Positions 56,423-64,000 of a DNA stretch of 64,000 nucleotides are shown piece after piece. The position numbers were made by a program, and so were the translations under genes. The stretch comes from Trifolium pratense. Its lineage: Eukaryota > Streptophyta > Magnoliopsida > Fabales > Fabaceae. The notes beneath the pieces were generated by a model, which was not told the origin of the DNA, searched no databases, and saw only the letters and a program-made list of their open reading frames with translations. The first letter of the stretch is position 1. Every line of letters starts with the position of its first letter. The stretch lies in the NCBI RefSeq assembly GCF_020283565.1, contig NC_060060.1, forward strand, positions 73,145,257-73,209,256, written 5' to 3'.

Positions 56423-58098
56423 TCAACTAACTATGGTATGCAAGGATTCAAAAATCTCAAGAAATACCACATTTAGAGTGGTGGTGCAAGGCTTTCCATC
56501 TTCATCTAAAATAAGCATCTTCAATCCTTTCTTGGTTGTAACTCTAGAAATGGCTACATAAAGCTGACCATGTGTAAAAACCGGCCGAGGTAAATAAAGT
56601 TCGACCTTTGACATAGACTGTCCTTGGCTTTTGTTGATTGACATTGCAAAACATAAGCTTATAGGAAATTGACGGCGGCCAAACTTGAAAGGGAGACCTG
56701 AATCAGTAGGTATCAAGTCCATTCTTGGAAGAAAAATAGTTTCACCAGCATGTTTTCCATTGATAAATATTGCTTTTATAATATTCTTCCCCAAATCCCT
56801 AACTTGTAGTCTAGTACCATTACAAAGTCCGCCAGCTTGATCAATATTTCGCAACAACATAATAGGCACACCAACTTTTAGTGTCAAGCGATGATTAGGT
56901 ATCCCGGAACATTTAATGTCATTTAAAAATTCTGATGTAAACCAATCGCTTTGAACTTCATAATCTTCATCAGATTTGCACGGTGTATCACAACTAAAAT
57001 AGGTTTTTTCTTCACGGGGAATCAGAGACAACACATAATCGTTTACATCTTCAACAACTTCTAAAGTTGGAGCAAGTATTGCTTGATCTTCAAAAAAAGC
57101 TGGTTGCCCATAATTGGTTACAACCTTTGGATAAACAAAATTAACCAAAGAAAGCAACGGGTCATCGACTTCTAAATTACATAAATCTTCAGGAATTTGA
57201 ATTTGCGCCTCTCCATTTTCATCTGAATCTATGAGTCCATCTCCAATTTTCAAAATCCAATCAGCAAATTCTTTAAGCTCAGATTGCGACTTGTCCGCGG
57301 AATCACCTTTCAGCCTCATATTTTTTGTCAACTCTAAAACATTGCAATGCTTCCATAATTTTGATGAGCACAATGTTTTATTCACAACATCTCCTCTTGT
57401 ACCTCTTCTAATTACAGGCAAGATTTGTCTAAAGTCTCCACCTAAAACAACAACCTTTCCACCGAATGGCTTAGTGTTCAAGTCCTTATCTACCTTCGAC
57501 ATCAAATCCCTCATTGTACGATCAAATGCTTCAAAACAATATCGATTCATCATGGGAGCTTCGTCCCATATGATCAGACTTGTTGCCCTCAACAAATTGG
57601 CTCTATGACAATCTTGTTTAACATTGCAAGTAGATTTATCATTTATTTCTAATGGGATGCAAAAAGTTGAATGAGCGGTTTTTCCATTAGGAAGCAACAG
57701 TGAAGCAATTCCGCTGGAAGCAACATTAAGCACAATTTTACCTTGAGATCTTAAGGCAGCTGATAGTGTCCTCCATAAGAAAGTCTTCCCGGTACCTCCA
57801 TATCCGTACAAAAAGTAAAACTCACCAGTTTCAGATAAAACAGAAGTCATGATCTTTTGATAGACAGAAAGTTGCTCTTGAGTTAATTGCTCAACTAAAG
57901 TTGCATGCAGAACACCTAATTCATCTCTATTGTAGCTCAGTTCCTCTGCTATGAGTCTATTTTCAAAATTATTGACATCTCCATCTACTGGTACAGACAT
58001 GGTCTTGTAATCACTTAATGTTCTTCCATTTAAAAGCAACAATTTTTGAATCTCAATTAGACAAAGATTTTGCAACTCTTTATCACTTAATTGCAATT
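56423..58098 (-). CDS. PIF1-like helicase exon of the Helitron, fully open
   Basis: The last exon of the Rep-helicase gene, entered by the acceptor TTTTGTTGTAG and open for about 558 codons. Walker A is YGYGGTGKTFLWRTLSAALR; Walker B is SLIIWDEAPMMNRYCF. FGGKVVVLGGDFRQILPVI and HRLTLKVGVPIMLLRNIDQ follow. Near the end are the conserved FAMSINKSQGQSMSKVELYL and THGQLYVAISRVTTKKGLK. This is a complete 5'-3' superfamily 1B helicase of the kind that unwinds DNA during Helitron rolling-circle transposition. All catalytic motifs are intact, unlike the Rep exons upstream. An internal ATG at 58096 would let it be translated alone. Confidence 0.88.
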
Positions 58099-61000
58099 CT
58101 ACAACAAAATATAAATTTTATAAGATGTAAATTAAATTGATAGAATATATCATAAACAAGGTAATAAAGATAAGAAACAAATTAATACCTGGAAGATTTA
58201 GTTCTCTTCTTTTACTGTAAAGTATACCATCGACTAATAAGTGCCAAGTAGAAAACCAAACATCATATGGATTATTCATTGTATTCATGTTCAATAATCT
58301 AACAAACAACCTTCTCATCTGACCACCTGTAGCTGTTTCATAAGCTTCGATAAGTCCATCTTTGAATTCCTGATCATCTTTTAAAAGCCCCAATTCACTG
58401 CATGCCTCTTGAAATGTTTTGCATAATTTTCCGTTCACCGTTTTGATACTTTCATAACTTGTGCAACCCCTGACTTTTGTCAACAAAACTCTCAAGTAAT
58501 ACAGTTCACCAGCTCCAACAGGCACATATGAAAGTCTTCCGATGCTAAAACCCTTCTTCCTTGGTTCCCAACGGTGATCTCTAGGATGAAAAACAAACTT
58601 TGAAGGAAATTCTGCATAAGTCAGATCACGGCCTTCTTCATATTGAATATTTGCATTAAACCAAGCAAGAAACATTGTGTCGATCATTTCATGATAACTC
58701 ACGACATTATGAAGTTTACTATTATCATCAAACTTGACACATTGTTGATTTTGTAAATGAATAGACAATCTAATAGCAGCTGGAAATTTTTGATGAATGT
58801 CAAATTTAAATAGTCTCCAAACAGCTTCAGACGGAGATAAATATCGACACTCATAATATTTTTTTATTTCATCAACACATTCTGTGTTCTTTGCAACCCT
58901 TTTGCCATTTGAGATCTCAATATTTGACCGGTCATGACCTTTATTAACATATTTAAATAAGTACTATATTTCTTTGGAAAGAATTTTGAGCATTGAAGCG
59001 TGCCATTTATGCAAGGAGAACTAAGATTAGATTTGCCACATGGACCATGCATCATATATGAAGCAACCGCATCATGGAGTTTTGGATATAATTTAGGATG
59101 AGGAATTTCAGCAGAGATTAACTTGTCAATATCAGGACCAGAAGTTATCTTATGTTCACCATCTAACCACAATAACATATGTGCATGTGGTAGTCCTCTC
59201 TTTTGGAACTCAGCGGTATACATGCCTATCATAATACATAATAACAATAAGATTTTAAAAATTCAATCATTATGAAAATTAAACAACGTAATCTAACAAC
59301 GATCGTATATAAATGTTTTTAATTAAACTTCCAGAATATTTACCTCCTATGACCTTGCCGAATATCTGATTTTTTTTGAAGTCAATCAACATTTCATCTA
59401 ACTTCATCTTGAACACTCTACAGACGATATCCGGTCAATCGGATGGTTGAAAACCTTTAGGACGAATGAAGTCGCGTATTTCTGGCCAATTTGCATTACA
59501 TGTAACTGTGATGAATAGATCAGGATAACCAAACCTCTTACAAATTCCCATAGCATCTTGACAATTATTGAACATATATCTTGGACCTCCGGTGAAAGAA
59601 TCAGGAATAATAACACGCTTCCCTACTAATGACGCATCTACATCACCTCTATCAATAGCTTCTTGTAGACCACTAAGAACATCATTACGGATTTTGGATT
59701 GGTTTTCTCTTATGAATGACAGGCGTTGGGCTTCTAACATGGTGTAACAATCAACAACAAACTGTTGAAACAACCTTTTACCATAAAGAATGTTGCCAAA
59801 TTCAACTTTTCTATCTTGAAGTCGAAAAGCAATAAATTCTCTAATTGAAACTCTCTCTCTCTCTCTTTTTTTCCTTTGATACTTCTTCTGTAAAAAAATG
59901 TGGAATATCTGGTTCCCAACCATTTTCACCACGTGGAAAGAGTAAAGGATATTGAAGAGGCAAGAACAACACATGAGTTTCATGAATCCTTGTCAATCCA
60001 TATTTCCTTTCATTGACAATGACATCTCTTCCAATATCAGAATCATCAAAATCTCCTACAATCATACCTGCCACCTCATCAGCCGTAGGAATATTATGCA
60101 TTCTTGAATCTTTTTCACGGTTTCGATATAATCTTAAAGATAGTTGACATTCACTGCCGTTTTGTAGTGCATCTCTGACTCTCCTATAAGCTTGGGCAAG
60201 ACCATTGTAATTATCTACCATATGCTGAATGTCTTTAACTAAAGTGCGATCAATGGGATCTTTTTGTTTCTTATCAGACCTAATTTTTTTTTCATAATGT
60301 GCTTATATTAGTATGATATATATAGGTTTGCGACTGAAAATTTGTAAAGAATCAAACTGGACAACATTATAAAAAATATAAAGAATTACCTAAAACATGC
60401 AGCTCTGTTATTTACTTCGTTCTGCGTATCATACACATACAACTGTGCAAACTTCGGAGTCATTCCTACCTCAGGTAACAAAGAACCAATTCTATGGTAA
60501 TTTTGACCACCTAATATAAATTGCGGAGGTCCTAAGCCATCGTTGATTTTATCGTTTATTTGACCACCCATGGAAGTAAATGCAAACATGCTATTGTAAA
60601 ATGTTATCCTTAAAATGTCTGCTCCTACGATCTTGACCACTAATTAAATCCATCAATAGTTTTGGAGGTTTCTTTAAAAGAGGCAACTTAACTTCTCCTT
60701 TTTGGCAACACATGGAAAATTCAATTTGAAGACCATTTCTTGTTTTTTCTGATCTTTCCTCATACTACATTTCAGCAAAGCACTTTGTGCATGTAAATTC
60801 AGGAAGCCCGAAATCAAGGATAGCTACATGTTTTTAAGAAAGACATTTATATTAGTGTAGTTTCTCATATTGTAATGCTTTATAAAAATACTTAAAGGAG
60901 ATTAAATACATACGCTCGATTTCAGAAGCTGCATATAAAGTCGATTTGAAATGATCAACATTATTATCCACGTCAACAGAAGAACCTGCTTTGGAAATTA

Positions 61001-62130
61001 AGATAATGTCAGTTTGTAATAGCATTAACTGAAATTTTATTCTTGTATAAACAAGTTAAAATGTTTTAAAATTACATACCTTGTGTGTCATCCTCAAAAT
61101 CCAATCTTTGAACACCAATATATTTAGAGTGTAGTGGAAATTTCCTGGAGTATTTTCCATCTGAACTTTTGAAAGTTGGATTGATAACCTCAGAGTAAGC
61201 TGAATTGTTCACTTTATTATTAGAAGCCGAAGTGGATCCTGACACAATAACTATTTTATTAGGAATAACATACATAGTTATATTTAAAACATATAAATAA
61301 ATGTAGTTTTGCATTGTAACCTTTTTGATATTGACTTGGTTGTCTTGATTTTGAAGTAATGACTGAATCCTCAGTGAGAGAATTAACGAAACATGACGTA
61401 GGAGAAAAGTACTTAGGATTTGGAGTTCGGATTCTTTTAGATGGTATGGTTGAATTCACATTTTGAGATGAATTTGTTGTGAGAATAGAACCTGTTTATT
61501 CAATCAATAAGAACTAAAATAATAAATGTACTTCACCTTATGTATTGGTTTTATTTTTCATCATATTATTATAAAGGAAATTTATATATATATATATACA
61601 CATCAATCATATATATTAAAAAAAATTCAATACATACTTGGATTCAAAGGTGATAGAGGAATCCTATCTGCTTTCCTCTTAGCAATTGGAGTGTTGCAAA
61701 CAATGTTGTAGTTGGGACTTATGTCCATTGGTTGAACATTCTCTATATTTGAATATTTTAGTTAAACAACTATTAAATAAATTTAATATTAAATTGAAGG
61801 TTTGATTGAAAGTTATGCATACCTAAATTTGAATAAGATATTTCCATTGAATCTTGTGTTATTGAACTCATTCCATTAAACCTTGAATTCTTTCTTTGGG
61901 TTGCATCCATTGGTCTAACATTTTCTATTCAAAAAAACAAATGTGTATCATTCAATAACTTGATGAATAATAATGAAACTATTTGTACATTTTTTGATGA
62001 AATTATGAAATAAGACACATAGTAGTATATATATACATAAACCTGAAGATGAGACGTTGTTATTCTTTGCTTGCTTCTTTAGTTGTTGCTTTCTACTAAA
62101 TCTTGCTAGTTTAGCTTGAGAAAACTCCAT
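56423..62130 (-). pseudogene. Helitron Rep-helicase gene, 10 exons, Rep part disrupted
   Basis: Inferred exons on the minus strand: 62043-62130, 61823-61924, 61638-61742, 61321-61491, 61080-61238, 60914-60985, 60390-60823, 59344-60279, 58189-59225, 56423-58098. The N-terminus is MEFSQAKLARFSRKQQLKKQ. The Rep region has ITFYNSMFAFTSMGGQINDK, LPLQYPLLFPRGENGWEPDI, FGYPDLFITVTCNANWPEIR and the HUH motif GLPHAHMLLWLDGE. Near the predicted tyrosines it has YYECRYLSPSEAVWRLF. Lesions: TAG for Trp at 60765-60767, a 1-base frameshift near 60605, a frameshift in a GA run near 59855, TGA for Arg at 59435-59437 and a frameshift near 58965. Rep function is therefore lost unless a read error explains them. 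Confidence 0.85.
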
Positions 62131-62954
62131 AGTTTTCCCAACAATGAGTGGTTCCTTTTAGTTTTTTGTTAACAATTCATAGTGTAATGAAAATATAACT
62201 TTTGTTTGCATCATAGAACCAAGGAAAATATAGTTTTTTATGACTACTTTGAGAAAGATAAAAGGAACAAATGTTGGTCAACTTATTTGTGTCATAAACT
62301 TTGTTTGTATGTGATTTGTTTGAAAGTGATTTGTCAATGAATAAAACAAATGTTATCAATGTGTTAAAGTAATATACTAACATTAGCATGTGTTTCCATG
62401 GTATTGTCTCTATCAAAGTAAAATATTTGAGAGACCAAATTAGAGTTGTCATTTTCAATGCTAATATTACACATAAAAGGTAATAAATTGAAAAGATAAT
62501 TTATTAGACTATCATAGATATTGCATGTATGAAAATGTAATATGAAAAGGAATTTTTCATATAGGATATTTTACCTATATAAAAATGTAAATTGATTTCT
62601 ATAAAATGTATGCATATCATGCACTCATATATAACTATCATTTGTATATATAGTGAAATCATGATATTGCATTCCCATCTATATGTTACAAAATAAAATT
62701 GAAGTTTTGGCTTTGGCTTGGTAGACATAGAACTATTTTGTTTTCGATTGATAAGTTGGAACTTGCTAAAATCTATAATCACAGCATTAATATAAATACA
62801 AATTCCATAACATACATTGATGCATACCACAATAAAACAAAGGTGAGACAAATAAAACAACCTCGTCATGAAGATTACAACAACGGTATTAACTACCACA
62901 TTTTAATAATATCTGAATTAGATAATATGAATATAAATTGTGCATTACAAAGGT

Positions 62955-63493
62955 AAAACTTCGCGCTTGATGACAGTAGCCTCAACGAAGTCAGGTGGAA
63001 CTGAGACAGTGAGACAAAGTGTGTCTCCAATACCGAGCTCTGCGTCTTGTACAAAATCATAGAATTCTTGTTAGATGTATGTCCGCCTCATATAATCGCG
63101 ATTATATGACAATAACTTACAATGATAAATCAGATCTTTATCTTCATTGACCAAAGTAATTTCTTGTTGATCTTCACGAAAACAATTCTTTACAATATGT
63201 CTTGGGATATGCTATCAATATAGATAAGTAATAAAGTTAGTAATATGGATGCTTAGGTGCGTCTCTTATACCGGTTTATTAAAATATAAACAATATTTTT
63301 TAAAATATAACCCCAGTATGAAGGATGTAGTAAATACCAATACTTTTTTGCCACTCCAAATAGCTCTTGAAACTACTATCTGCCAGCTTTGTATCCTTTC
63401 ACTACATTCAACTTGCAGATCTGGACTGTAAACCATCTCATCAGCATGGATTGCATCAATTTGGTCTTCAATATTGTCAGAATGAGCATCCAT
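62955..63493 (-). pseudogene. B3-like DNA-binding protein gene, two exons, one nonsense codon
   Basis: Exon 1 starts at ATG 63493 (MDAHSDNIEDQIDAIHADEM, then ERIQSWQIVVSRAIWSGKK) and ends at a GT near 63350. Exon 2 (about 63215-62955) reads HIPRHIVKNCFREDQQEITL, NEDKDLIYHCKLLSYNRDYM and EFYDFVQDAELGIGDTLCLT, ending REVLPL. P-H-V-K, W/FYDFV-D--L-IGDTL and the final strand fit a B3 pseudobarrel. TAA interrupts the frame at about 63071-63073 just before QEFYDFV. It lies upstream of the Rep-helicase gene on the same strand and is likely cargo of the same Helitron. Confidence 0.5.
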
Positions 63494-64000
63494 TTCATCT
63501 TGCCTAATATATATAAATAAAGGAAATGACTTGCTTGAAAAAAAAGTGTTGTATATTATCATAAAACCCTAAAATATAATAAATTTGTAAATACAATAGT
63601 TTTTCTATGCAGTGGTGTGGGGACATAGTATAAATTATGTTTATGCACTTTGAAACATGTAGGGTATGATTTTGTTTGTTAGTTGAGTTCCACATGCATG
63701 TGTTTATTTAATTTTATCTTTTTCCATTGTACAAAACACATAGCAAAAAATAGTCCAACTTATAGTAAATGACATGACACTTACCCATTATTTGGTTCCA
63801 AAATTTCTAGAAATAAAATCTAAGGAGGGAGGCTCATCTTTGAGACAAATGGAGGGGCGGTTGCTGTGAAGATAGAAGAGATTGTGTGAAAGTTAATAAC
63901 ATAACCCTAATTTTACCTTATATATCTATGAATATGTGGGCCACAACCCTATTTTTTGTCTCAACATGTTAAAAAGATATATGATTGTTTAAGTGTAGGC
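63494..64000. other. Right edge: probable upstream region of the B3-like gene
   Basis: AT-rich sequence without a recognised gene. Short minus-strand frames such as 63504-63695 are not credible. A Helitron 5' terminus (TC at the insertion site) was looked for but could not be distinguished by eye. Confidence 0.4.

Noticed and set aside
62504..62899. 131-residue minus-strand frame in AT-rich DNA
   Set aside because: Its composition is Ile/Tyr/Cys-rich without any motif, with no splice signals or start context. It lies between the Rep-helicase gene and the B3-like gene.

Overview
This is nuclear DNA of a flowering plant: AT-rich, GT-AG introns, short intact host genes set in dense, nested transposable elements. 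Many repeat families (Helitrons with a CACGGG hairpin, Mutator-like miniature elements, tRNA-derived SINEs, a gypsy relic ending in EGGNDED) look like those of cool-season legumes of the clover/medick group. That assignment rests on recalled family resemblance, not on a search.

Layout. 1-2 kb: two foldback elements. 2.65-7.30 kb (+): an intact 14-exon nucleobase-ascorbate transporter (538 codons). 7.3-29.7 kb: gene-poor, with Mutator-like elements marked by exact 9-bp target duplications (8191-9104, 14724-16050, 20220-20883, 24711-24878, 26180-28162), hAT-like elements (8037-9198, 12222-13736, 28845-29664), Stowaway-like MITEs, two tRNA-Asp-like relics, and two arrays built on a GAAACCATT/AATGGTTTC palindrome. 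30.0-31.3 kb (+): an intact 3-exon PADRE/DUF4228 gene. 33.9-37.1 kb (-): a 4-exon gene for a 95-residue protein best matching plant succinate dehydrogenase subunit 7; its introns hold a TRIM, and a LINE fragment itself hit by a SINE. 38.2-41.9 kb (+): a young gypsy element with near-identical LTRs, gag and protease, but reverse transcriptase, RNase H and integrase core deleted.

42.2-45.8 kb: a decayed Helitron with a B3-like pseudogene (-) and a broken PIF1-like helicase (+), ending in a Helitron 3' hairpin and CTAG. 46.8-49.6 kb (+): an intact 8-exon DCC/DUF393 thiol-disulfide oxidoreductase. 50.67 kb to at least 63.5 kb: a large minus-strand Helitron with a 10-exon Rep-helicase pseudogene (Rep part broken, PIF1 helicase exon fully open) and B3-like genes on both sides. 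A 3.7-kb CACTA element (51260-54985, TSD AAT) sits inside it; it carries a CACTA transposase-associated first exon next to fragments resembling a glutamate receptor-like gene and a SNF2/ZRANB3-like gene.

The four intact host genes are unrelated housekeeping or stress genes and do not form a pathway. The most interesting layer is the nested transposon architecture: gene-fragment capture by CACTA, Helitrons carrying B3-like genes, and a Mutator-like set whose members carry internal palindrome arrays.
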